IMG/VR virus record: IMGVR_UViG_3300025151_000028
Span: 1 to 64,000 of that record
Reading direction: 5' to 3' (one strand)
DNA from: a virus
DNA length: 64,000 nt
A program made the translations under genes and the position numbers. Positions within the stretch are counted from its first letter, which is position 1. Every line of letters starts with the position of its first letter. Of the stretch, positions 49,684 to 58,779 are shown piece by piece. Under the pieces are notes generated by a model, which saw only the letters and a list, made by a program, of their open reading frames with translations, did not search any database and had not been told where the DNA came from.

Positions 49684-50565
49684 ATGAGTACAATTGGAGG
49701 AGTAAAAAGAGAATCCGCAATCAACAGTGAAAACACAGCTTACCCAAAAAAGGTGGGCTTATTTGAAGCAGACATAATTGCAATTAACCCAACTATAGAA
49801 GAGTATAGTACATTGCTAGGAATGGAACTTAATCCAGAAAGCAAAGCTACTGAGTATCTAGGTACTACTAAAGATGGTAATACATATCTTCGTGTGGATG
49901 TATGGTTAAAGCAAATCAAGACAGAGAATCAATTCAAGGTGAGTTTCTTCTTGGAAGATAAAGAAAGAGAGAACCGTGATGGGACTAAGAAACAGTATAT
50001 AAACAGTGTAGGTATGACAGCTTGGGCTGCTGATGAGAATGACTTATGGGACTGGTTTACTAATGGACGTGACTATCGTGTTGCATATGTTGGTGAGGAA
50101 GACTTATATGAGTTTGTTCGTACTTGGTTAGGTAAGTTGGATTATCGTCATGCAGATACAGTTCTACAGCTAGACTGGAAGAAACTTATGCGTGGTAATA
50201 TTGGTGACCTTAAAAGTGAGGTAAATGGTGAATGGTGTAACACTGTTGTAGCACTAGCAACTGTAGTTGTTAAAGAGCGTGATGGTGAGACTAAAGAATA
50301 CCAAGGTATCTACAACAAAGGTTTCCTATCTGGATATACAATGAAACAGTTTAGACTGGTTGATTATACAGACAAACGTACACTTGATAGTCTTAGATCT
50401 AGAAAACCACGTGAACTTAAACCACATGAAAGATTTGTAGTTCGTGTGAGTGGTGAGTATGGTTGTAAAGACTATTACATTCTAAAAGAAATTGAAGAGT
50501 ATAACCCTGGTGATAATCTTGTCGCCTCTGATAGTTATATATCAGATGATGGGTCAGACTACTAA
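49684..50565 (+). CDS. Single-stranded DNA-binding protein-like
   Basis: 293 residues. Beta-rich core with conserved-looking strands (GNTYLRVDVWLKQIKTENQFKVSFF) and an acidic C-terminal end (DSYISDDGSDY) typical of SSB, where it recruits partners. It is preceded by the RecA-like ATPase and followed by a terminator and primase. A call from fold appearance, tail and context; no zinc finger is seen. Confidence 0.6.
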   Translation: MSTIGGVKRESAINSENTAYPKKVGLFEADIIAINPTIEEYSTLLGMELNPESKATEYLGTTKDGNTYLRVDVWLKQIKTENQFKVSFFLEDKERENRDGTKKQYINSVGMTAWAADENDLWDWFTNGRDYRVAYVGEEDLYEFVRTWLGKLDYRHADTVLQLDWKKLMRGNIGDLKSEVNGEWCNTVVALATVVVKERDGETKEYQGIYNKGFLSGYTMKQFRLVDYTDKRTLDSLRSRKPRELKPHERFVVRVSGEYGCKDYYILKEIEEYNPGDNLVASDSYISDDGSDY

Positions 50566-50585
50566 CCAAACCAATGTATAATAAG

Positions 50586-50616
50586 AGCCCTCTTCAGAAA
50601 TGTTGAGGGCTTTTTT
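50586..50616 (+). terminator. Terminator after the SSB-like gene
   Basis: A 7-base stem AGCCCTC (50586-50592) with GAGGGCT (50605-50611) and a 12-base loop precedes six T. It lies 20 bases after the stop of the SSB-like gene. Confidence 0.8.
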
Positions 50617-50628
50617 AATATAAAACTT

Positions 50629-51636
50629 ATGATAAAGGGAAAGAAGTATGTACGTGTAAGTGCAGAGTTAATACTATCTAAAATATCAGAGTATGATATC
50701 TTCAGGTTTTATATGCCCAGTAAGGATTGGAAGTTAGGACAGGCAACATATTCTCCATTCAGAGATGAGAGGAATCCATCATTTCTAGTTGGAGTTAGAG
50801 GAGATACTATAATGTTTATTGACTTTGGTGATACTAGTATGAAAGGAGATTGTTTTGAGTTCGTAAAGAAGCTCTACAACATTCCTACATTTCATGAAGT
50901 GCTAATTAAGATTGATAATGATTTTAACTTAGGAATAAGTTCAGGATCTGATTCAAAAGAATACAAGAAGATAATTAAGTCTTACTCTCAACCAGAGCTG
51001 GTGAGTAAAGATTATTCTTTTATTCAGGTGAAGACTAGAAACTTCACACATGAAGAGTTAGCTTATTGGAATGAATACTATCAAGACATTGAAGATCTCA
51101 AAGCTAATAATGTATTCTCAGTTGCTGAGGTGTATCTAAACAAGAAGCGTATTGTTATACCAGACAATGAGCTTAGGTTTGGGTATCTCTATGATGGCCA
51201 CTGGAAGATATACAGACCATTCTCTGATAGAAGATGGAAATGGATGCCTAATAATGTACCAATCACCGCTATGGATGGTAAAGATGACATCAAGAATTGT
51301 GATGTTGCATTTATCAACAAGAGTAAGAAAGACTACATGGTTATGAAGAAACTATATCCATGCTGTTGTGCTGTTCAGAATGAAGGTATGGGTTGTTTCT
51401 CTGATGAGAATGTACAATTCTTACTGGATAACTCAAACAGACAAATACTATCATTCGATAGCGATGAAACAGGTGTATCTAATAGTAAGAAGATTACTGA
51501 GATGTTTGGATTTGACTATTGTAATGTACCCAGAAAGTTCCTAAAAGATGGAATTAAGGACTGGGCAGATCTTGCAAGAGTTCACGGACTAAAAGTAATA
51601 GAAGAATATTTAATAAATAAAAACATAATACAATAA
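50629..51636 (+). CDS. DnaG-like primase
   Basis: 335 residues. The N-terminal segment SPFRDERNPSFLVGVRGDTIMFIDFG matches the primase zinc-binding domain fold, but the usual zinc ligands are not present. Residues about 230-320 form a TOPRIM-like core (KKDYMVMKKLYPCC; SFDSDETGVSNSKK; KDWADLAR), with acidic metal-binding residues. The gene starts 12 bases after the terminator and ends 2 bases before the next gene. It would make RNA primers for the DnaB-like helicase. Confidence 0.8.
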   Translation: MIKGKKYVRVSAELILSKISEYDIFRFYMPSKDWKLGQATYSPFRDERNPSFLVGVRGDTIMFIDFGDTSMKGDCFEFVKKLYNIPTFHEVLIKIDNDFNLGISSGSDSKEYKKIIKSYSQPELVSKDYSFIQVKTRNFTHEELAYWNEYYQDIEDLKANNVFSVAEVYLNKKRIVIPDNELRFGYLYDGHWKIYRPFSDRRWKWMPNNVPITAMDGKDDIKNCDVAFINKSKKDYMVMKKLYPCCCAVQNEGMGCFSDENVQFLLDNSNRQILSFDSDETGVSNSKKITEMFGFDYCNVPRKFLKDGIKDWADLARVHGLKVIEEYLINKNIIQ

Positions 51637-51638
51637 AA

Positions 51639-52433
51639 ATGAAAAGAGCAATTACAACTGCTGTTGAGGCTAGAAATATTATGCTATCAGCACCAATACC
51701 CAAAGAAACAAAGACCTACAAACCTGTAAGTCATCAAGAACTTATAGATTTAACGCTTGAGAGTATATATCAATCAGGGTATACACTTGAAAAGCAAACC
51801 TATTCTACAGCAAGAGAGGGTAATGTAGCAAACGGACGCTACACTATATCTAATGTTGGAGATAGTGAAATGAAACTACAGATAGGTTGGCAAAACAGCT
51901 ATGATAGAAGCTTAGCGCTTAAGTTTGCACTTGGTACAAGTATTATTATTTGTTCTAATGGTATGGTCAAAGGAGATCATGGAGCATTCAGAAAGAAGCA
52001 TCAAGGAGACATACAAACATTTACACCAGCAGCTATATCAGAATATATTAAAGGTGGAGGTGACGCTTTTGAAGACTTACAAAAGGATCGTGATATGTTA
52101 AAGCAATACGAAGCTACAGATAAGATTCAAGCAGAAGTGATAGGTAGTTTGTTTCTTCAAGAGGAAATCATTTCATCATCACAACTAAATATAATTAAGA
52201 AGGAACTCAAAACTCCAACTCACAACTATAGTGCAGAAGGAAGCATGTGGGAGCTGTATAACAATGTTACATTTGCTATGAAGCAATCACATCCATCAGA
52301 TTGGATGCAAGATCATATAGATGTTCATAACTTCTTTATTAATCACACCAATAATATTACTCAAGAGGTGAAAGCAGATGCAGATATGTTTGCAGCTGTA
52401 CTTAAGAATCAATTAGATATGTTTGAATCATGA
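51639..52433 (+). CDS. DUF932-like phage protein
   Basis: 264 residues. Beta-rich N-terminal half with the segment IIICSNGMVKGD, typical of DUF932/plasmid-like proteins, followed by helices (NFFINHTNNITQEVKADAD). It has no nuclease signature. Such proteins occur in phage replication regions and their role is unclear. It lies between the primase and a small gene with close spacing. Confidence 0.6.
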   Translation: MKRAITTAVEARNIMLSAPIPKETKTYKPVSHQELIDLTLESIYQSGYTLEKQTYSTAREGNVANGRYTISNVGDSEMKLQIGWQNSYDRSLALKFALGTSIIICSNGMVKGDHGAFRKKHQGDIQTFTPAAISEYIKGGGDAFEDLQKDRDMLKQYEATDKIQAEVIGSLFLQEEIISSSQLNIIKKELKTPTHNYSAEGSMWELYNNVTFAMKQSHPSDWMQDHIDVHNFFINHTNNITQEVKADADMFAAVLKNQLDMFES

Positions 52434-52663
52434 CAGTTAGTGAATATGTAAACAACCTTGTACAGTTGTTAAAAAAAGATCCTGAGATAGGTGAATTAGA
52501 AGTAATCTATTCTCAGGACGCAGAGGGTAACTCTTACGAGAAGGTATTCTACACTCCATCACTCATGAAGACAGATGGATTAGAGAATGCATATGTCACA
52601 GGGGTGAGAAATATAGACCCATATGAGATAGATGTAGAAACAAGTGCATTATGTATTAACTGA
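52430..52663 (+). CDS. 77-residue small conserved protein
   Basis: Helical start (SEYVNNLVQLLKKDPEIGE) with a beta segment VIYSQDAEGNSYEKVFY. The first ATG overlaps the previous gene's stop by four bases and the epimerase ATG follows its stop by one base, so it is well embedded. Unknown function. Confidence 0.5.
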   Translation: MTVSEYVNNLVQLLKKDPEIGELEVIYSQDAEGNSYEKVFYTPSLMKTDGLENAYVTGVRNIDPYEIDVETSALCIN

Positions 52664-52664
52664 T

Positions 52665-53540
52665 ATGGGAGGAATAGTAGTAACAGGAGGTGCAGGATTC
52701 ATAGGATCTCATCTCGTTGAAAGATTGGAAGAGCTCAATAAACAAGTATCAATAATTGATAACTTCAGTACTGGCAAGATGCTAAACTTTTCAAATCTGC
52801 ATTACAAGCCTTATGTAACGATTTATGAATTAGGAAGCGATAGTTGGGGTGAATTGCATGATGTTATAGGGCTTGAAACTCTTATTCACTTAGCTGCACC
52901 TGTATCAGTTGAAGAGAGTTTGTCAAACCCAGATAAATATCATCGTCAAATTGTAGAAGGTAGTGCTCAGTTGTTTGATTGGGCAATAAGGAATGGCTGT
53001 AAGAACATAGTGGTAGCATCAACAGCTGCTGTATATGGAGATACAGAAACATTTCCTACAACAGAAGATAGTAAGTTATCTCCTAGATCACCTTATGCAT
53101 CATGTAAACTAGCAATGGAAGAGCTTTGTACAAAATATGATGCAAACTTTTCAGTGCTAAGATTCTTCAATGTATTTGGAGAAAGACAGAAAGAGAGTGG
53201 AGGATATGTATCAGCTATACCTATATTCTATAAACAATATGGAAACCGTGATAGCTTAACAGTTACAGGAGATGGTCAACAGACCAGAGACTTTATATAT
53301 GTTAAAGATGTTGTTGATGCTATTATAGCTTCAATAGGTTGCAATGGTGTTTGGAATGTAGGATCTGGTGAAGAGGTTAAGATTATAGATGTGGCTAAGG
53401 CATTTAGTGACAATATAGAGTTTATACCTGCTAGAAAAGAAGCTAAGCGGTCTCTTAGTGATATAACAAAGATAAAAGAAGACTTGGGATGGTCTCCACA
53501 AGTAAGTTTAATTAATTGGATAAAATCAATAAAAAAATGA
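52665..53540 (+). CDS. NAD-dependent sugar-nucleotide epimerase/dehydratase
   Basis: 291 residues from the ATG at 52665; the upstream GTG would lie inside the preceding gene. T7-G-G-A-G-F-I-G-S-H is the Rossmann NAD-binding motif. S-T near 119-120 and Y144-A-S-C-K148 form the catalytic pair of the extended short-chain dehydrogenase/reductase family. It resembles GalE-type UDP-sugar 4-epimerases. The substrate is not decided. It may supply a sugar for modifying DNA, fibres or the host surface. Confidence 0.85.
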   Translation: MGGIVVTGGAGFIGSHLVERLEELNKQVSIIDNFSTGKMLNFSNLHYKPYVTIYELGSDSWGELHDVIGLETLIHLAAPVSVEESLSNPDKYHRQIVEGSAQLFDWAIRNGCKNIVVASTAAVYGDTETFPTTEDSKLSPRSPYASCKLAMEELCTKYDANFSVLRFFNVFGERQKESGGYVSAIPIFYKQYGNRDSLTVTGDGQQTRDFIYVKDVVDAIIASIGCNGVWNVGSGEEVKIIDVAKAFSDNIEFIPARKEAKRSLSDITKIKEDLGWSPQVSLINWIKSIKK

Positions 53541-54259
53541 AATGGGATAATTTTAAAGAACACTTCCACCCATCGTGGCACGGTAAAATGAAACCATTTA
53601 TAGAAAGCAATGAGTGCGATGAGATATATGCATTCTTGAAGAAAGAGAGTAAGAGGGGCAAGCAGATTGCTCCTCTGTCATCTCAGGTCTATAGATGTTT
53701 CAAAGAGACACCACTTGGTGAAGTGAAAGCAGTGATTGTGGGCATGTGTCCCTATCACACATTTAAGAATGGATTACCTGTAGCAGATGGTCTGCTTATG
53801 GGTTGTTCAGTGACAGGTTATGTACAACCTTCTCTAAAGCAATTTTACAATGCACTTGAGAACGAGTTTCACAGAGGTCTTAATCTGAGTTATGATCCAT
53901 CTCCTGATGTAACCTATCTAGCAGAGCAGGGAATACTAATGCTTAACGTAGCGCTCACCACTGAGAAGAACAAAGCTGGTAGTCACATAGATATATGGGA
54001 ACCGTTTACAAAGTATTTGTTTGAAGAGGTTCTTAATCCGCTAGGTGTACCATATGTTTTTCTTGGTAAAGATGCTGGTAGATACAAAAGGTATGCAGGA
54101 ATATTTGCTCACACATTTGTTGTGAGTCACCCAGCTAGTGCTTCTTACAAAGGAGTTGATTGGGATAGTGAGGGTGTGTTTACAAAAGTGGATACACTAA
54201 TTTATGAAAACAACGGATTTAGCATCAACTGGTTAAAAGATGCAGAAGATCCATTTTAA
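53537..54259 (+). CDS. Uracil-DNA glycosylase-like protein with catalytic Asp replaced by Cys
   Basis: 240 residues from the ATG at 53537, which overlaps the previous stop. The fold signature is readable: G69-M-C71-P-Y-H74 in place of the G-Q-D-P-Y-H water-activating loop, L-N-V-A-L-T near 136-141, AGSH near 147-150 and a terminal S-H198-P-A-S-A-S loop (normally H-P-S-P). The catalytic Asp is Cys71 here, so uracil excision may be weak or absent, or the protein may bind altered bases. The gene order suggests a link with DNA replication. Confidence 0.8.
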   Translation: MKWDNFKEHFHPSWHGKMKPFIESNECDEIYAFLKKESKRGKQIAPLSSQVYRCFKETPLGEVKAVIVGMCPYHTFKNGLPVADGLLMGCSVTGYVQPSLKQFYNALENEFHRGLNLSYDPSPDVTYLAEQGILMLNVALTTEKNKAGSHIDIWEPFTKYLFEEVLNPLGVPYVFLGKDAGRYKRYAGIFAHTFVVSHPASASYKGVDWDSEGVFTKVDTLIYENNGFSINWLKDAEDPF

Positions 54260-54270
54260 AAACAGAAACA

Positions 54271-54612
54271 ATGATAAGAGGAACATTAACAGAAGATCCT
54301 GGTATATTAGAACCAGGAGATGAGATTATTACTTGCCATGGCTCAGAGATGAGATGTTATGTAATAGAAGAAATACCACGAGTTAGTAAACTAAAAACAT
54401 GGCATAACGGTAGAACACGATACATAGCTGTAAAGTCTAGAGCTGCTTTGACACAAAAGACCACTTCACATGTAAATCAATGGACTGGTAAAACTTATAC
54501 TCACACTTATAAAACGTATGAGTTCAGAGTGCCTAATGAGAATGATCCAATAATAAAAGTGGATCTAAACTGGAAACAAATATATATAATTAATAAATTT
54601 AAAAATGGATAA
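54271..54612 (+). CDS. Small beta-barrel protein, unknown
   Basis: 113 residues. The segment EPGDEIITCHGSEMRCYVIEE looks like a small beta-barrel (SH3- or KOW-like). Basic residues RAALTQKTTSHVNQW are in the middle. The end is IKVDLNWKQIYIINKFKNG. It is followed by a similar small barrel gene that overlaps it. Function unknown. Confidence 0.5.
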   Translation: MIRGTLTEDPGILEPGDEIITCHGSEMRCYVIEEIPRVSKLKTWHNGRTRYIAVKSRAALTQKTTSHVNQWTGKTYTHTYKTYEFRVPNENDPIIKVDLNWKQIYIINKFKNG

Positions 54613-54889
54613 CACAGTAAACAGACCGATTAAGAAAGAAGAACTTCAAGTGGGAGATGAAGTTATTGTACGAGGTGTAGACCTCAACTACATGCAAATT
54701 GTAAGGCCACCTATGCCAAAACAATACAAAGACTATCAAGGAAACCCTTACACAGGATACACATCAGCTGTATGTAATAGAATCAACAGTAAGTTTGGTA
54801 GGAAATGGAATTCAGATGATAAACAGAATGTAAGATTTGACTTTGAATATAAGTCAATCTGGTTAGTAAAACGAGGAGATAACAATTAA
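54605..54889 (+). CDS. Small beta-barrel protein, unknown (paired with previous)
   Basis: 94 residues. LQVGDEVIVRGVDLNYMQIV is a small-barrel-type start, resembling the preceding gene. It ends FDFEYKSIWLVKRGDNN. The two genes overlap by eight bases. They may have arisen by duplication or may interact; no function is visible. Confidence 0.5.
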   Translation: MDNTVNRPIKKEELQVGDEVIVRGVDLNYMQIVRPPMPKQYKDYQGNPYTGYTSAVCNRINSKFGRKWNSDDKQNVRFDFEYKSIWLVKRGDNN

Positions 54890-54904
54890 TAAATAAGAAC
54901 AGAA

Positions 54905-57190
54905 ATGAGATTAGAAAATCAAAAACAATCAAACGTCCTAGAAACAGGACCAGCTAACAAGAGCATAGGAATGTCCCTAGACTTAGATTCTGCACAGGTA
55001 TTGATGCAGATGTTAAGTAAGAATCTGTATTCAGATGCAATAGGCTCTACAGTTAGAGAGTGTGCCAGTAATGCACTGGACAGTCATAGAAGAGCAGGAG
55101 TGAATAAACCTATCGTGGTATCTCTTGTAAGAAATGACAGTAACAATTATGAATTCTCTGTTGAGGATTTTGGTGTTGGTCTAGACGCAAATGATGTAGA
55201 GAAGATTATCAGTAAGTATGGTAAGTCTACAAAGCGTGATAGTGATACAGAGCTTGGTATGATGGGTCTTGGTTTCAAGGCCCCTCTAGCTTATGCTAGT
55301 AGCTTCTACTTTAGATGTAGAAAAGATGGTGTAGAGCGTAAGTATATGATGTATGAAGGTGAGGAAACTAACACTATTGATCTAATATATGAGAAACCAA
55401 CAACAGAAGGTAATGGTGTTAAGGTGATTATACCTATCAAGTGGGGAGATCGTTGGGACTTTACAAGTAAAATTAAAGAGCAGCTTGCTTATTTTGAGCA
55501 TGTGTATTTTAATGTGGATGATGTAGATAATAACTTTGTGATTCATAGATCCAACTTGTTTCAGTTCTCTGAGCTATCTTCTGACAACTATCTGCATGTA
55601 TGTCTTGATGATGTATACTATCCACTAGACTTTAAGAAGCTTGATATAGATAGAATAGAAATACCTGTAGGATTGAGACTTAGTTTGACAGATGGTGTCT
55701 TTCCTACACCAAACCGTGAGGCTCTTAGGTATACACCTGAAGCAAAGAAAGCTATTCTAGAAAAGATTAAACGCTTTGCTAATGTAATGACACAACGTTA
55801 CAATCAGTCAGTCACTGTAAATAGTGATGTGTATGCTGTATTGAAATACTATACAAATAGCAGTAGATATATCAAGATGTTTGGTCAGGAGTTTGACTAT
55901 AATCAGCTTGCTAAGTTTGCTACAGCTAGAATTGCTACACCTAAAATACCTGGTGTAAATACACTGGAGTTGCATACACTAAGTAATTATTCATTTACTA
56001 CACTTCTTAAAAACTACAGACGCTCATACAAATATGAGAATGGTAGAATGTATGAAATTAAATCTGATAACACTTGGGCAGCACGTGTAGAGTGGGATGC
56101 AAAAGATAGAAGACACTATATACTTAATGGTGACATGCGAGGAAACAAGAAGGCCTATCTAAGAGAACTTGCAGAAGACCATGAATCTAGATGTGTGTAT
56201 TTTATTAAGGAGAAATCAAAAAAGGATTACGTAAAACTTAAAGGGGCTCAGGGATACAAAGATCTTCTGAAGCTTAACAACTATCCTAAGGATCAGTGGA
56301 GAACTGTACTCAAAGAGTGGAGACACATTGAGAGTCTTTTACTTGCTGATCTTGTTGATGCTGATGCTATTGAGGTGCCTCAAGACTGGCTAGATGCTAG
56401 AAAGAATAATAAGGTGGCTAAGATGAAAGCAACTAAGGCTGCTAAAGGTGCAAAGCTTGAAGGTGATTTCAATTGTAAGATGGCTGATAATCTTCTTAGA
56501 TATAATAGTGGTAGAAACTGTAAGTTTGTAGCTAATCGTTTGAATACTAAGGATATTGAAGAGGGTAGTACAGTGTATCTCTACACACATCATGATAACT
56601 TTATGGTTCTTGATAACATGTATGAGGACACTAGAAAGCTAAACATTAAATACATCACACTGTCTCAACGAGAACTAAAGATTATTGAAGACTCAGGAGA
56701 GACAATTGACAATCTTGTGTCTTATGATGATTTTATTAAAGGGCATGAGTTGTTTGTTAAGATAGTTACAGCTGTACGTATTCACAGATTCGCTAAGAAG
56801 TATAATGATGTATTTGAAAAGAGAAGCTATATAAAGCAAGTTAATGAAGAACTTGGAGAAAATCTAGAAGATCTTTCAACATATCGAAATGATTATCTAC
56901 ATTCTGGTAAGTACACCGAGTTTGGTGATCTTGATGCTTTGGTAAACATTGCTACAGAGAACAAGTTGTTTGATGCAAACTTTTATGTTTTACAAGAGAA
57001 GGTGCACCAGACACTACGCACTCACTACTATTTCAATACACTTGCAAAGGTGATGGGTTATCAACACCTCAATGGGGAAATCCTAGATTGTATGGCACAA
57101 CTAATGACATGTAATGGATTAGAAGTGAACGAAGACTATGAGTATAACTATCTAAAGGAAGCGCTGAAAGACAGCGAAGAAACAGAGTAA
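54905..57190 (+). CDS. rIIA-like GHKL ATPase
   Basis: 761 residues. ATP-binding motifs of the GHKL fold are readable in the first ~140 residues: RECASNALDSH (N box), VEDFGVGLD (G1 box) and GLGFKAPLAYASSF (G2 box). The remainder is helical and beta-rich with a charged insert near 490-510 (KATKAAKGAKLEGD). The T4 rIIA protein protects against exclusion by lambda Rex. rIIA- and rIIB-like genes are commonly side by side, as here. The protein probably acts at the membrane or against host defence. Confidence 0.8.
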   Translation: MRLENQKQSNVLETGPANKSIGMSLDLDSAQVLMQMLSKNLYSDAIGSTVRECASNALDSHRRAGVNKPIVVSLVRNDSNNYEFSVEDFGVGLDANDVEKIISKYGKSTKRDSDTELGMMGLGFKAPLAYASSFYFRCRKDGVERKYMMYEGEETNTIDLIYEKPTTEGNGVKVIIPIKWGDRWDFTSKIKEQLAYFEHVYFNVDDVDNNFVIHRSNLFQFSELSSDNYLHVCLDDVYYPLDFKKLDIDRIEIPVGLRLSLTDGVFPTPNREALRYTPEAKKAILEKIKRFANVMTQRYNQSVTVNSDVYAVLKYYTNSSRYIKMFGQEFDYNQLAKFATARIATPKIPGVNTLELHTLSNYSFTTLLKNYRRSYKYENGRMYEIKSDNTWAARVEWDAKDRRHYILNGDMRGNKKAYLRELAEDHESRCVYFIKEKSKKDYVKLKGAQGYKDLLKLNNYPKDQWRTVLKEWRHIESLLLADLVDADAIEVPQDWLDARKNNKVAKMKATKAAKGAKLEGDFNCKMADNLLRYNSGRNCKFVANRLNTKDIEEGSTVYLYTHHDNFMVLDNMYEDTRKLNIKYITLSQRELKIIEDSGETIDNLVSYDDFIKGHELFVKIVTAVRIHRFAKKYNDVFEKRSYIKQVNEELGENLEDLSTYRNDYLHSGKYTEFGDLDALVNIATENKLFDANFYVLQEKVHQTLRTHYYFNTLAKVMGYQHLNGEILDCMAQLMTCNGLEVNEDYEYNYLKEALKDSEETE

Positions 57191-57192
57191 TC

Positions 57193-57227
57193 ATGTGGGA
57201 GATTGTTTGACAGTCTCCCATATTTTT
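57193..57227 (+). terminator. Terminator after the rIIA-like gene
   Basis: TGGGAGA (57196-57202) pairs with TCTCCCA (57214-57220), extended by outer A/T and G-T pairs, and is followed by TATTTTTC. It lies just after the stop. Confidence 0.65.
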
Positions 57228-57237
57228 CGTATATTAA
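57206..57237 (+). promoter_or_regulatory. Promoter for the rIIB-like gene, overlapping the terminator
   Basis: TTTG (57206-57209) lies in the terminator loop. A 20-base spacer leads to TATATTAA (57230-57237), a partial -7 match. The ATG at 57261 is 23 bases on. The same overlap is seen at 58780-58809. Confidence 0.45.
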
Positions 57238-57260
57238 TAAATAAATAACAATTAAAAAAC

Positions 57261-58775
57261 ATGAGTAAATTTTTAAGTTTGGAATGGTTCAAAAACAAAG
57301 TGGACCATTCAGTAGAGAAGGTAATTGAGAAGAAACTTGATACCTTAATGAACCAGCAAGATGAAGCAGCTGGACAACCATTTAGCAGTGCTAAGTTGGT
57401 AAATGATGTACTAACTATTGTGATGAATGATGGTTCTGTAATTACTAAGATGGATGCTACGGAAGATCATTATGCAGCTGTACAGCTAGCAAAGAATGTA
57501 GCAGACTTATATTCTATTGTTAGTGATCCTAGTGTTGTTAGTGAGAAAATTGAAGAGGAGAAAAGGATTGCAAGACTTTTAGCTCTTCGTGAAGGACTTT
57601 CTATTCTAAGAGAGAGTGGTGAGTTTACAGTGGATGGAGATAGTGTATACTTCAAAGGTATATCCAGGTCTCTACCACAACTACTAGTCGAAGAACTTAT
57701 CGATGAGGTGAGTCGTGCTAAAGAGTTGGGTATTCCACTAAATGATTATGATGGATATCAGTCTCTCAAGAGATTCTTTATGTGGTGTGCACTTAATCCA
57801 AGAGCTGAGGTGGCACACGAGCTATACAGATTCTTGAAAGAGAACAGCTTCCGTATCACTAAGCAGGGATTCTTTGTAGCACTACGTAATGTTGTTACAC
57901 TACATGGATCTCCAGAGCTTGTACACTTCATCTCTAATACATACAACAAAGTGAAAGCTGTATGGAAGAAGAGTCCAGATGACTACACTGTGTTCCTACA
58001 AAATGGTGAATACAAACTTGTGCATGATGACAAGTTATACCGTGAAGAAACACGAACCAGTACAGTTTGTAAAGAGTGCTGGGGAGAAGGTGGTTACTAT
58101 AATTTTGATGATACATATGCTGATCAAGATGAATGGGATGAAACAGAGTGGATAGAATGTGATAATTGTGGTGGAACAGGTGAAGTGGAAGAGTATGAGT
58201 ACACAACAAATGTTATGGTGGACCATGGAGAAGAGATAGGTAAACTTACAGCTCTATATCTAGACCTACCTAATAGACATGAGAATCGCTTCACAGATGA
58301 TTGGACTAAAACATTTGACATACGTGTAGGTAAGGTGGTTAACATGCCTAAAGAGCAGTGTAACTGGTCAACACAAGATTGTGCTGCAGCTGGTTTACAT
58401 TTTACTTCTGACCAGATACACTATGTAGGATGTGGTGATCAGTCTGTTCTAGTTCTTATCAATCCTATGAAGGTTGTTGGTATTGGGACACACAAGGGTA
58501 GATGCTATGAGTATTTGCCAATCATGACTGTACCAAGAGATGAGGCTACAGAGATTCTTCATGACAATCAGTTTGACACTCTACAGCTTGATGAAGAGTA
58601 TGCAATCCGTGAGCTTGAGGATCTAGAAGCTAAGGTTCAGGAAGGGTTTGTATCTGAAAGTTCTAAGTATGAATTCAATTTACCAAATGTTAGCAGTGCT
58701 GACATACGTAATATTGTAGGAAGCTTAGAAGATATGAAGGCTGAGATACGAGACAGAGTTGTATCTTTAGATTAA
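57261..58775 (+). CDS. rIIB-like protein with inserted DnaJ-type zinc finger
   Basis: 504 residues. The segment NPRAEVAHELYRFLKENSFRITKQGFFVALRNV matches the rIIB pattern and is followed by a C-terminal GLHF-type motif (CAAAGLHFTSDQ near residues 375-388). Residues 270-307 contain C-x2-C-x-G-x-G twice (C270/C273, C300/C303), as in the DnaJ zinc finger. This insert is not in the T4 rIIB I know. The gene lies directly after rIIA-like; the pair may act together against host defences. Confidence 0.75.
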   Translation: MSKFLSLEWFKNKVDHSVEKVIEKKLDTLMNQQDEAAGQPFSSAKLVNDVLTIVMNDGSVITKMDATEDHYAAVQLAKNVADLYSIVSDPSVVSEKIEEEKRIARLLALREGLSILRESGEFTVDGDSVYFKGISRSLPQLLVEELIDEVSRAKELGIPLNDYDGYQSLKRFFMWCALNPRAEVAHELYRFLKENSFRITKQGFFVALRNVVTLHGSPELVHFISNTYNKVKAVWKKSPDDYTVFLQNGEYKLVHDDKLYREETRTSTVCKECWGEGGYYNFDDTYADQDEWDETEWIECDNCGGTGEVEEYEYTTNVMVDHGEEIGKLTALYLDLPNRHENRFTDDWTKTFDIRVGKVVNMPKEQCNWSTQDCAAAGLHFTSDQIHYVGCGDQSVLVLINPMKVVGIGTHKGRCYEYLPIMTVPRDEATEILHDNQFDTLQLDEEYAIRELEDLEAKVQEGFVSESSKYEFNLPNVSSADIRNIVGSLEDMKAEIRDRVVSLD

Positions 58776-58779
58776 TTAA

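Noticed and set aside
57934-58345. Minus-strand ORFs inside the rIIB-like gene
   Set aside because: They lie opposite the Cys-containing zinc-finger region, and their low-complexity His/Leu/Tyr content suggests shadow frames.
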